Shown here in pieces: positions 45,101 through 55,100 of a stretch of 64,000 bases of DNA. Source of the DNA: Aplidium turbinatum (taxonomy: Eukaryota; Chordata; Ascidiacea; Aplousobranchia; Polyclinidae). Each line of letters opens with the position of its first letter. Within the stretch, counting starts at the first letter, position 1. A model generated the notes under the pieces. It saw only the letters and a list, made by a program, of their open reading frames with translations. It was not told the DNA's origin and ran no database searches. Both the position numbers and the translations under genes were made by a program. The DNA lies in NCBI GenBank assembly GCA_918807975.1, contig OU964926.1, positions 20,157,996 to 20,221,995 on the forward strand. Direction: 5' to 3'.

Positions 45101-48100
45101 ACGTCGACAGATTTTAAATCAATGTAAAACACTTATTTGCTGGCTGGGACATCACGCTCTGGCTATCAAAAAACAAGGATCTTGATCACGAAACGTTTTA
45201 CAGCAAAAACATTTCCGAAAGGCGTTTGATGTAACGGTGGAGATGCTGCAAATTAACTCGTCGCATGATCGGGCGTTGGGAAATTATCAATACTTAAGGT
45301 AGATAACCTCTGGCATGTCGTTTACGGTCACCAATTGAAGTTTTCAGACCATTAAGTTGATAAATTTTATTTGAATCACCAGAAGTATACTGGAAAGTCG
45401 AAAAAAAGGCGATGACGACAACGATGTGGTGCTGTCGTCTGAAGTTTTGAGTCGAGAACCGCGTTCTCTTACCCGTGAAGAGTATGAGAGATTGTGTCGA
45501 CGCGAAGAAAATATTATGGTGAGTGATCTGGAGGATAAAATAAAACATGGTGGATGATGACTGCTGACGTGACTGGTCATCATCATCATGTGCCGTCTCC
45601 GAGCCGAAGGTTGGATGCTAATTGCTTCCACACGTCAACTTTTTCTGCTACTTTTTTGCTTCTCCAATGCTTGACAAGTCAGCCCTCTGTTTTACATCAT
45701 CTTCCCAAGTTCGTCCCCTTCTTCCCCTGCACTTCCTTCTTTCCACCACACCTTCAAGAACCAACTAATGTAGCTGTCTTGCCGATCCTCTCAACACGTA
45801 TCTCGCGAATTTTACCATTTGTTTTGCATTAGCTCATCTTTGTAAATTTATTTAAAGATTATTTTATATGAAGAAAGCATACAAATTGCTGTTCGACAAT
45901 ACCTAGCTGGCAAAATAGGCTACTCCTTTTACATTGATTCAACATTAACATAGCCCAGCTCGTTAACTCCATGGAAAAACACAGACTCTACTATAGCTGG
46001 CAGTTGCTTTCTTACCACCTTACTACCCAACTATCCACACCAAATTTTACTTACAAAGCAAAATATAGGTTAATCCATTCTGCTTGACATGCCTAGTTAT
46101 ATTTTTTCAGTCACCAACAATCGAAAAACGATTGAAATGTTATTATTGGACAAACAACAACCACCCTCGTCTTATCCTTCAACCTGTCAAGCTCGAAGAA
46201 ATGTGGGATTCCCCACATTTGGTGCGTTTCTATGACGTCGTCACTGATCATGAGATAAAAGTCATCAAATCCATTGCCAAGCCTTTGGTGAGCATTGGAC
46301 TTTTGTCGTATTCGAGCTCATGCTCTATTAAAAAGAGTTAGATTAATTGTAAAGGAATCTTTATGTCCACCATCAGAAATACCTTTAAGAGTCTTGCCAA
46401 AGACGCAGCCAGGTGCTCTGATGTCCTTTTACAACGTCGTTTCAGCACTTTCACCAATCTCCAGATAAAATTAAAAATACAAAACACTTTCACCAATCTC
46501 CAGATAAAATTAAACTCTGAGAACATTGGCTACAGTGCTGACCTACCTAGTTGATACAAAAAAACTAAAAATGTGGTAGCCTACAGACCAGGGTTACTCA
46601 ACAAATATTAACAAAAGTCCAGTTTGACAAGTTGAATATTTTTAGCTGACCGGTAAATAAGTTATTTCCCACGCAACCACGAAAGTTAAATTATCTGTAC
46701 CAAACCATTTTTTTTTAGGTAAAATGTAACTCGAATTAGATTTCTGAGAAAGTGTTGGGGAGTCGAAGCCTCCCCAACAACTAGGATAATCACAGTAAAA
46801 ATTGCTTCCTCTCTGTAGAAATCGGTTTAAAGAAGCCCTGAAACGTGGCAATGAGGTTATTCTTCCAAAAACTCAATGACCTCCATCAACACCCAGAAGG
46901 TCTGGATTCGGACCGCGGTCCGCCAGTTGAGTAGCCCTGCTATAGACATCTTGCTTTCTTTTCGCTTGCAATCCTTGAGAGCGACGACACTTTTACTGCC
47001 AGGCACGAGAATACCATTATTTCAATTTTGTTACTGGCCAGTGGCGACTACATTTTCACTGTTGCTTGGTTATTCTAGCTTGAGAAATCGTTGGTGAAGG
47101 AAACTGAAAATGGTACTTTGATGTCTTTGGAATATCGCGTCAGCAAAACCGCGTGGTTGTCTGAGGAATCCAGTATTGTTGTGGCTAAAGTAAACCAGAG
47201 GATATCGGATATTATCGGTCTATCAATGGAAACGGCTGAATTTCTACAGGTTAGTCAATTCAATGAAAATGGTGTATTATTTTTATGATTAGGAAAGTTA
47301 AATTTGCTTAAGCGAAGTGGCTCTTTAAACGATTTATTATGTTGTTACTTAGTGTAGCAAGCCACAGTAAGTATTTGTAATGGCATTGCCAGATTGGGCT
47401 CATGATATTAGCTATAAAAATTCTTCACTTTTTCTAAGTCTGTATACGATTAGGATGGCGCGTGATTTGAAAGAAAAACCAACATACTTACTTGCTAAGC
47501 TACTTTGGTTGGTTTTGAACCTTTATGCTCGGGCTGACAAAGCCTTGACAGGTTATTCCTGGCAGTTTCGCATACTTGTAGAGGCTTTTAACGCGGGGCG
47601 GTTGCCGAAATTGGCAAAGTGAAGTTTTCCCATTGTTGAAATGTTGTTGGCGGAGAATTATTCTATTCACTAGGTGCCGCTGAATGAAAAGCAGTCCTTC
47701 ACGTGCATTGCTCAAGCGCACGCCCCGAGAGTCCAACTTGCGCCGCATAATCTTGAGCCGGGCGTGTAACCACTGAGCAAACGGGGCGTGTTTTTTCTGA
47801 AAACAACAAACACTTTGCGAATTCTGTTTTCACATTGTTTGTTTTTTACAACGTTAGTACAATTTTGACAATTTGGACCTATTGGTCTGATGCAAATAAA
47901 TAATAAAATAAAAATAAATAAAAGTCACGTTTCAAGCTTGACATTACTTGGTCAAACATCATGCGTAAATCGCTTTAAAGTTAAGACAAACTTGGTAAGG
48001 ACAGTTCAAACATTGCATAACACTCGTAGAAAGAGTTTTAAAGAAGGGGTGGAACTCTCATTTTTTCGGTCGCTCCCTTTCGCTCTTTCGTTTAACAGAA

Positions 48101-50894
48101 AGGTTTGTGTCACATGCAAATAAAAGTTGCTTTTCGTTTTCGGCAGTAGCTATTACTGTAGGTCAGTCCAAAATCTTTTGCAAGTTTTCATTGCAGTGAG
48201 GTTATACACGCTCTAAAAGAGGCAGAACACTCAAATGCTCCATAAATTAACTGTGTTACATTTTTCTAAAGAAAAGTTATCTCAGATCTAATTTCAGGTT
48301 GTCAACTATGGCGTGGGTGGCCAGTTCGAACCCCATCTTGATTACTTTGAGGTAATCCAGATAGAAAGTTTTAGCAAAAATTTAGTTTAGAAAAGCACTG
48401 TTAGCATAAAATGAATTCATTTTCTCATTTTGTAAAAATTAAGATAACAAAGATTACTTAAAATTGTGATGTAATCAGCTTATGGGTAAAAAGCAACTGA
48501 TATAACGACATGTAGATTATGTATGCTACAGCAAGCAATGTTGCAGTGGTTCTCAAACAGGGATTCATGGACCCATTTGAACGAAGGCGAGCAAAACGTT
48601 TTGGTTGCGGGTTATAAGCTATCGTGCGAGTCAAAGCCTATAACTTACCTTTATTGCTATATTTAAATGTTGATATACGTAATTAAAAATTAAAGTATTC
48701 GTTCAATAAATTAAAAATTAAACTATTCGTTCTGTTGATTGATTCCGTTGATGGATTACATTTCTGTTGGTTTTGTTTTTTTGTTTGTTTGGCGTATCCA
48801 GGCTTACACCAGGTGGTTGAAAATTTAGATTGAGTGGACGGGAAGGCAAGGAAGCCAATCTTCGTGTCCACATTCAGGCATGCGTTTAAGTGTCCTGCCA
48901 TAGACACAGCCGCATGCTCTTGAGCGGTGTCGAACCGGCGCCTTTTCGATTGCCGTTCCAGGGCTCTCACCACTCGGCTATGCAGCCAATTTGTTGATTG
49001 ATTACAAGCAATATTTTTACATTTTTTGTGGTCGCAATAATCTATGAAACCCCTGTATGAGACGCGTCGGTTCCGACTAGTTGGCCATAAATTATTTGTC
49101 TTTGTTTCAGAAAATAAAACAGCAATAAATTGATAAGCCATATTAACCAGCTAAGTATTGTTGCAGGGCAAAGCTAAATTTGACAACAGAAACGGAAATA
49201 GAATCGCCACTTTTCTGATCTACGTAGGTTATGTGATACGAAAGGTTTTTCGTCAAATGGTGCAACGTTATATAAAGCTAATGTTTGTCAACCCTTCTTA
49301 TGGTCTTAATTTGTTCGATAGAACAATGTGCATTGTGTAGGAATAGGCCTAACTCCGATTCAGAAAAGATAGTTAGCCAAATACCGGTAGGCCCACACTA
49401 TTATGTTAGGATACATTGATTGAGGGAATATAATATGCCCTAAGAAAGCTTTTTTGAAAGTTTCCCAGCCAGCAAGCCCAACTGGGGCCCAATAAAAATT
49501 TATATGGGCCCTTGGGCTTGTAGGCATACCATCTGGATAATTTAGGTATGGGTCACAAATGGGTTAACACAAGTCCAGTTATTATTTTTTTTCATCTCTT
49601 TATTTTTTTCATCCCCATCTCCTAATTTCAACTTCTTATTATTTTCTTTTAGTTTGAAAAAGAAAGCAGAAAAAAATTTGAGCACTAATCTGAGTTGAAT
49701 CTAGGCAGTCCAATTGTAAAATCATCCAACCATGGGTAATAAGTGGGTTGCCCAATATTAAAAAAACGTTTTTATAAAACAAAATATTTTTGATTGGCTG
49801 TACAAAAACAACTTTGTCAGTGTTGTTTTTATACTGTCAATAACTAATGCAGGGATTTAATGTGAGATCTCATGTGGGTTTAGTCTGGGCAGTCCATATA
49901 CACAACAACATTTTACAAAATTTAGTTTAAGTTGAATTTCCCACATTAGATCAGAATATTAGTAATTTAAATTAATACATCATTTGTTATAATGGCAACA
50001 TAGATATTTTTATCCCTTTTCTCCTTTCACCTTGGTAGGCACTTTAACGCCTATTGTTCAAATATAGTTATTAATCTCTAAACCCTCGACAGCCTGTTTC
50101 ACCCTGAAAGGGGAATCATCAGAACGTCCTTATTCAAAGAGAATCATTTGAATAGATTCTAAGGGCCTTCACTGAAGCAATAAATCAACCGATTTGTCGT
50201 TGCTTTTACTTTCATCAGATGAACTTGCAACTAGTGCTAGAAACGATATTTAGATGAATAATGTGGATTACGGCGGAAAAACGGTATTTATACAAAGTGG
50301 AGTACCAGTTCAACCGCTGAAAGGAAGTGCTACTTTTTGGTATAATCTCTATCCTTCAGGAGATGGTGACGCAAGAACTCAACACGCAGCTTGTCCTGTA
50401 CTTACCGGGGTAAAATGGGGTAAGTAAAGTATTCTATCTTGTAAGATCACTCTAAAGTGTTACGACATGCTTAACACACTTTTTTCTTGTCGACAATTAT
50501 AACAAGGGTTGTTTCTAAATCAAAAGCTAGCGTACAGCCCTACGTAGGCTACGAACAATAGGTCCACAGATAAAATGTTAGGTTGTAAAGAGCAGAAGCA
50601 TGTGAAAAAAACTATAAGTTTATTATTTAGAGTTTAGACATTATCTGTGCTAGTGCTATATTATTCGTATTGTTTATAATTGCACCGCACTATTCTCGTA
50701 ACAGACAAAACAAAACTTTTCTCTCTCTATCTTGTAGTTGTAGGCCTACCACCAGTAGAAACTCCACATAAACCGATAAGCTCAATTTTTTGTTGTTTTC
50801 TGTTGCAGTTAGCAACAAATGGATTCACGAAAGAGATCAAGAGTTTCGTCGAAAGTGTCAACTGAAACGCAAAGCTGACAATCGCATATTTTAA
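36128..50894 (+). CDS. P4HA: Prolyl 4-hydroxylase subunit alpha (collagen), complete, 12 exons
   Basis: Collagen prolyl 4-hydroxylase alpha chain: an ER-lumen Fe(II)/2-oxoglutarate dioxygenase that hydroxylates X-Pro-Gly prolines and pairs with protein disulphide isomerase. Exons: 36128-36309, 38558-38709, 44266-44403, 44764-44948, 45204-45298, 45383-45518, 46111-46287, 47079-47249, 48298-48351, 49167-49223, 50254-50419, 50809-50894. All are GT-AG and every phase joins, giving 532 codons, close to human P4HA1. ATG 36128 is followed by a hydrophobic signal peptide (CLFLTIFIINYACC). The N-terminal dimerisation region and TPR-like peptide-binding region (CFHIGKTAYFENDYYH) precede the catalytic domain, with iron ligands in EPHLDYFE (H-x-D) and RTQHAACPVL (distal His) and the 2-oxoglutarate Lys in GVKWVSNKW. 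An in-frame upstream ATG at 35981 is unlikely, as it would bury the signal peptide. Confidence 0.96.
37351..37767. mobile_element. MITE with ~45-bp inverted ends in P4HA intron 1
   Basis: Left CATGGCCACCTGGAGATGTGG then CCTGATTTGTCACATTTTGC; right is the inverse. Direct 7-bp duplications GCCTAAG abut both ends (37344-37350, 37768-37774). Related ends occur at 23734 and 27352. Confidence 0.75.
38876..38952 (+). repeat. 18-bp tandem repeat (four units) in P4HA intron 2
   Basis: Unit GATGACAAACGTGGTGCG at 38876, 38894, 38912 and 38930, plus a partial fifth, with one substitution (CTG for CGG). It follows exon 2 by ~170 bp. Since 18 is a multiple of three, the frame stays open through it, but no splice context supports coding. 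Confidence 0.85.
39520..40432 (+). pseudogene. Non-LTR retrotransposon 3' fragment (Jockey/CR1-like RT C-terminus)
   Basis: Reads WGPRADTLRMAALALVYSSA, then CGAEEQTLDHIINACTIF near 40210. These motifs (ADTLRxxALALVYSxAEYCAPxW, CECGAxEQTxDHI) mark the C-terminal part of a widespread family of animal LINE proteins. The frame closes at 39682-39688 where a TAGGCTA heptamer adds GGCTA; without it the motif reads SSAEYCAPLWCHSAH. Other frame changes follow. Ends with a CACGACGACGAC tail. In P4HA intron 2. Confidence 0.8.
40433..42750 (+). pseudogene. tRNA-Pro-like relic split by a hAT insertion
   Basis: 40433-40484 (GGCTCGTTGGACTCGGGGTA...) plus 42734-42750 (AAATCCCGAACGAGCCC) make a 69-base tRNA-Pro-like sequence: acceptor ends GGCTCGT/ACGAGCC pair, the D arm is standard, the anticodon stem is changed. 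The hAT element inserted in the T arm and duplicated CCGGATAC. Not a working tRNA. Confidence 0.75.
40485..42725. mobile_element. 2.2-kb hAT element with TTATCG-rich ends
   Basis: Ends CAGTGATGGGCATTATCG and the inverted CGCGCCCAACACTG; perfect 8-bp duplications CCGGATAC at 40477-40484 and 42726-42733. Dense TTATCG/CGATAA repeats fill the first and last ~150 bases, a likely subterminal transposase-binding array. No intact transposase. A tRNA-like segment (GGCAGTGTAACTCAATTGAT at about 42315, with a distant GAAGATTCGATACC) is a further insertion. In P4HA intron 2. Confidence 0.9.
43186..43252 (+). pseudogene. tRNA-Pro(CGG)-like sequence
   Basis: TAGCTCGTTGGTCTA, then an anticodon arm TCTCGC-TTCGGGT-GCGAGA (anticodon CGG) and T arm CCCGGGTTCAATTCCCGG. 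The D loop lacks about four bases and the acceptor stem mispairs (ACCAGCCC against TAGCTCG), so a pseudogene or SINE head is likelier than a working gene. A tRNA-Pro relic lies 0.4 kb upstream. Confidence 0.6.
43614..43682 (+). repeat. 22-bp tandem repeat, three units
   Basis: Unit close to GATTGTGCAATCGTAAATTAT repeated three times with one G-to-A change in the third. P4HA intron 2. Confidence 0.8.
44425..44600 (+). mobile_element. SINE family 2 copy in P4HA intron 3
   Basis: Matches 16103-16388: CAGCTCAGTGGCTTATCGCC, CCTTCGGCTTTGGTGCT, a B-box-like GATCGATTCCAGG and GGTACCGATTGTATTCTTTC. The 3' part is missing. Begins ~25 bp after the exon 3 donor. Confidence 0.7.
45066..45152. repeat. MITE fragment, CAGCCAGCAAAA family
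   Basis: Ends ATCAATGTAAAACACTTA then TTTGCTGGCTGGG, matching the right half of the hairpin at 34617-34715. P4HA intron 4. Confidence 0.5.
46589..46939. mobile_element. hAT MITE, CAGGGTTACTCAAC termini
   Basis: Ends CAGGGTTACTCAAC and GTTGAGTAGCCCTG; flanks CTACAGAC (46581-46588) and CTATAGAC (46940-46947) differ at one base. P4HA intron 7. Confidence 0.88.
47545..47790 (-). mobile_element. SINE family 4 copy in P4HA intron 8
   Basis: Uninterrupted counterpart of 33168-33955. On the minus strand the head GCCCCGTTTGCTCAGTGGTT is tRNA-like with A-box spacing; the body carries the complements of GCCGCTGAATG and CCTGGCAGTTTCGC. Confidence 0.7.
48544..48600 (+). repeat. Lone hAT left end
   Basis: CAGTGGTTCTCAAACAGGGA resembles the ends of the other hAT elements, but no inverted partner or duplication is visible, so it is a truncated copy or chance. 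P4HA intron 9. Confidence 0.35.
48840..48992 (-). mobile_element. SINE family 3 copy in P4HA intron 9
   Basis: Minus strand: GGCTGCATAGCCGAGTGGTG, B box GGTTCGACACC, GTGTCTATGGCAGGACACTT and GCATGCCTG. Same family and orientation as 17570-17722. Confidence 0.75.
50072..50140 (-). repeat. CTGATGA-hairpin-GAAAC repeat, copy 2 (copy 1 at 306-370)
   Basis: Shares ~65 bases with 306-370 (AATCTCTAAACCC, CCTGTTTCACC, GAATCATCAGAA, GTCCTTATTCAAA). On the minus strand it reads CTGATGATTC, a CCC/GGG hairpin, then GAAACAGG. This resembles a hammerhead core, but the bases flanking the hairpin do not pair, so it is only a look-alike or relic. Confidence 0.5.
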
Positions 50895-52163
50895 ACGTTG
50901 CAATGTCATATTTTTTCAAAACCGGCTGTTATCAGATGTAAATGTTTGAATTGATCAACTTTATTGACCTAGTATGAATTTTTTTTAACTTGGCTTGTTT
51001 TTCTTCACAACGCAAACTGTTCTCTCAATAGGCTTCAGTGTTTTTACTGATGTTAATTTGTTCCCCAGGCTAGATGTGGCTGACGTCAGTTGCTTTGACA
51101 GCGTCAGCAGTTTACCAGCCTGTCAGTATAGGTTTTTAATGCGACAGCCTCCTCTGGACTCCAATGTACAACCACGCCAATTGAAATTGTTGTGTATATT
51201 GATTGATGTCAAGGTGAAGACTGACGATAACTGCAATAAACAAACGAGACTAAGACAGGTGCCTAACCTACACACATATTTACACTCGCACATAATAAAT
51301 CAAACAGTATTCATACAATGTATGCTGCTATTCTTAATTGTCTTATTCTTACGGCATCATTTGCATCTAAATACAGTAAACCAAATCGCACAAAGTATGT
51401 ACCTGACGTTGGCGAAACCAAGACCCAAAGAGAAAACTGAAATTCTTCCAAACGAACAATCTACAACAATATTTACCAATGAACTCAGGCTTCAACAAAT
51501 CTAAGTAACCATAGGGCAGATGAGAAATTACCGGTATATCAGGGCATGTTAATAATGATAGGCTATACCCTATGCATCAAACATCAAATAACATTACACA
51601 CAAACTACAACATAAAGGGTATGCCGGATATAAGCCCAACAGCATAGTATTTGATTAGACCAGGTTTACTATTAAATTTGTATACTTGCACCTTAGCACA
51701 GATTGAGCACAACACTAGATACCAGGACAAGTAACACAGCAATGCAGATAGTACACAACAGATAAATGTGAAATTACATACCAATTCAAGTACAGATTTC
51801 CTTGTGGCAGTTCCGAACTTCCGATCGACTTAATAAGGACAACATACAACTATTCATTTTCACCAATGACCATTTAAACTTAGTTCCAAGCTTTCTTTTA
51901 AGTGATTTCAAACTAGCCACATTTTAGAAAGATAAGAAAAACAGGGTTGCCGGATAAAAACACAAACATTAGAAAATACGCAAGGAGCGGAGAATCACGC
52001 AGCCGTAACATCGCCCCCCAAAAAACAGCTTTATCACCATAAAGGTTTTTTTCACAGATTTCGCAAGTTAAACGTCGACTGGGGCAGTTTACAATGAATA
52101 ATGAGATAGGCCTATTGCAATTGTTTTTCTTCGCACACGTTGCTCCTTCTGTCATCCTCGAAC
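50895..52163. other. P4HA 3' flank, no other supported feature
   Basis: Must contain the P4HA 3' UTR; no poly(A) signal can be chosen with confidence. A 169-codon open frame (50995-51504) has no recognisable domain and biased composition, so it is not called. Confidence 0.35.
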
Positions 52164-55100
52164 TTAGTCCTCATCCGTGGGTAGAAGAAGAATCACCTTG
52201 TGGACGGGCCTACTTAAAAACGAAACAGTTTTAGTCGGTCTACCGCGATTGTCAAGATGTGCATTAGCCATGCGTAGTTTGACCTTGCGTACTAGTCCGT
52301 CATCGCTAGGAATAACCGAGTCAATTCTGGCAAGCGGCCAGTGATTGCGTGGAGTGGCGTCGTCAGAAACAATCACGATGTCGCCGGTCTTTAGATTGCG
52401 TCGTCTGGAACACCATTTCCTTTTGGACTGCAAATTGTGAATAAATTCTTTCCTCCAACGAAACCAAAACTCATTGGCAAGATGTTGGACTCTCTTCCAT
52501 CTCTTTCTTGCATAAAGGTCAGCCCTCTGAAATATTCCTGGGGGAGGAAGTAGTATCTTAGGTTTCATTGTTAACAGATGATTAGGAGTAAGTGGGGCAG
52601 GACATTCTGGGTCGCATAGCTGATCGGTTGAAAGGGGTCTGGAGTTAACAATGTTTTCAACTTCTGTCATCAAGGTCCGAAATAACTCGTCATCTAGTTG
52701 ACTGCCACACGTTTTAAGCATCGGGTCAAGAGCACTTCGAATGGTGCGGATCTGTCGTTCGACCGCTCCATTCATGTGACTGGAGTGAGGTACATTAAAT
52801 TTATTTGTGATTAAGTCACAGTGATGTTGTAAGAGAAAGTTACCAATGTGTTTTTCGTTCATTTCACGTTTAGCTTGTATTAAATCATTATTGGCGCCAA
52901 TCAGGTTAGAACCACAGTCTGATCGTAGTTGACATATTGGGCTTCGTCGTGCAAGAAACCTTCTAAGGGCGTTAATAAATGAGCTCGTATCCATTGTGTT
53001 GGCGGTCTCTAAGTGGACAGCTCGGCTCGACATGCAGGTAAATACCACACCATACCTTTTCAAGATCGATCGCTTTTCTCGGAGATAGTATGGACCAAAG
53101 AAGTCAACGCCGGAAAACGTAAAAGGGGGCTCCTCACTCAATCGCTCGCTGGGAAGATCCGCCATTTTTTGTGTTTGAAGAGCACCTCTCCAACGCTTAC
53201 AAACTACACAATTGCTGATGTGGTAACCTACTGCAGAAGATCCACCAATTATCCAGAAACCGCTCTGTCGCAAATGATTGTGGGTGATTCCGCGACCCAT
53301 GTGGCTGACTTCCTTGTGACAATGGTCAATTATCAGATGCGCTACATGAGTTTTTCTTGGAATAACAGCCGGGTGTTTGGCGAGGTCAGAAATGGAAGCA
53401 TTTCTAATTCGACCACCGACTCGCAAGATACCATTTTCATCTAGAAAGGGATCTAATTTGTAAAGACTGCTAGTCCTTTTCACAGTTGTGCGTGTCAGAT
53501 GAGAACGACCTTCCTGTTGGAAACTGGAGAGAAATGATACTTCTTCACTAAAATGTTCCTGTTGCAAGCCTTTGATTATCTCTATCTCTGCGGTTCTCAA
53601 GCAGTTTGCAGATACTGCTTCAGCGAATACAGAAGTGTTCTTCCTAATTTTGTGTAGTAGCTTAGCCTTAAGAAGCAGACAGTTTGCTATCGCCCTTTTG
53701 GCGCTCAGCCAAGAAGAAAATCGGTCCAAACGAGATGTTTCAAATTGATTGGTTGGTTTTGAACGTTCGTTGACAGCCAGTGTTGTTCGGACAGTAGCCT
53801 TGCGCATTTCCTTTTGCATTTCGCTTGCGGTTGCTTCGTCCAACGTGGACCTTGCAGTAGCAGAAAGGTCAGAATCACCCCATAGAAATTCTGGGCCTTG
53901 AAGCCACATAGATCCTTTTAAAAAGCGTTGTGTATTCATGCCTCTGCTAGCTTCATCGCTTGGATTGGCCTTGGATTCTACATGGTACCAGGAGTCAGGA
54001 CTGCAAAGATCTCGAATCTGTTGCACTCGGTTGGCCACATAAACATGGAATCTTTTGGCTTCGTTGTTTATGTAACCAAGTACAATTTTGCTGTCAGTCC
54101 AAAAATGTTCTACCACATCTGAATACCCCATCTCTTCTCTAACATATTTACTCATTCTAGCTGACAGCAAGGCGGCAGTGAGCTCTAGCCGAGGGATGGT
54201 AAATTGTTTCAATGGAGCTACTCTAGCCTTACCAATAAGAAAGGAACAATGAACTTGATCAGCACTGTTTTTAAGCCGAATATATGAGCATTGGCCATAA
54301 CCGTGCTCACAGGCGTCTGAAAAGTGATGGAGCTCTACCTTTTGAACGGTTCCAAAACCTTCAGGCTGGATGCATCTCTGAACTTCAAGGGTGCTTAAGG
54401 CACTAATCTCAGATCTCCATTTACGCCATCTGGAAGCTAACATTTCAGGAATAGGGTCATCCCATTTTGCACCCTCTCGACATAGTTGTTGCAAGATCTT
54501 CTTTCCCTCCAGAACAACAGGGGCAACGAACCCAATAGGATCAAAAATGGAACTAACAGTAGACAGTATCCCTCTTCTGGTGAAAGGAAGGTCTTTGAGT
54601 ATAATTCTAAACTGAAATGAATCGTTTTCAACGCACCATAAAATTCCCAGTGCATGCTCAAGAGGAAGAGGATCTTTGTTAAGATCTAATGCTTTCACAC
54701 CATCAGCTCTTTTTTCTTCTGGTATTGCATCAAGGACGGATCTATCATTTGACAAGCATTTGTGAAGTTTTAAGCCAGCCCTTTCACAAAGAGCTATACT
54801 TCCTGTTATAAGAGAAACAGCCTCATCAGCGGAAGGGACTGAAGTCAAGCCATCGTCAACATAAAAGTCGTGTTTTATGAAGTCAGAAACATCCTTACCA
54901 AATTCCGCTTCCCCATCTTCAGCTGCTTGTTTCAAACCGAAATTCGCACAACCTGGTGAGCTGGTAGCCCCGAATAGATGGACTTTCATTCTGAAGACTT
55001 GCAAAGGCTTGCTGGTATTTCCATCCTCCCACCACAGAAACCTCAAGAGATCTCTGTGCTTCTCTGAAACATAGAACTGATGAAACATAGATTTGATATC

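Noticed and set aside
50995-51504. 169-codon open frame downstream of P4HA
   Set aside because: No domain, no splice or start context; likely 3' UTR or spacer.
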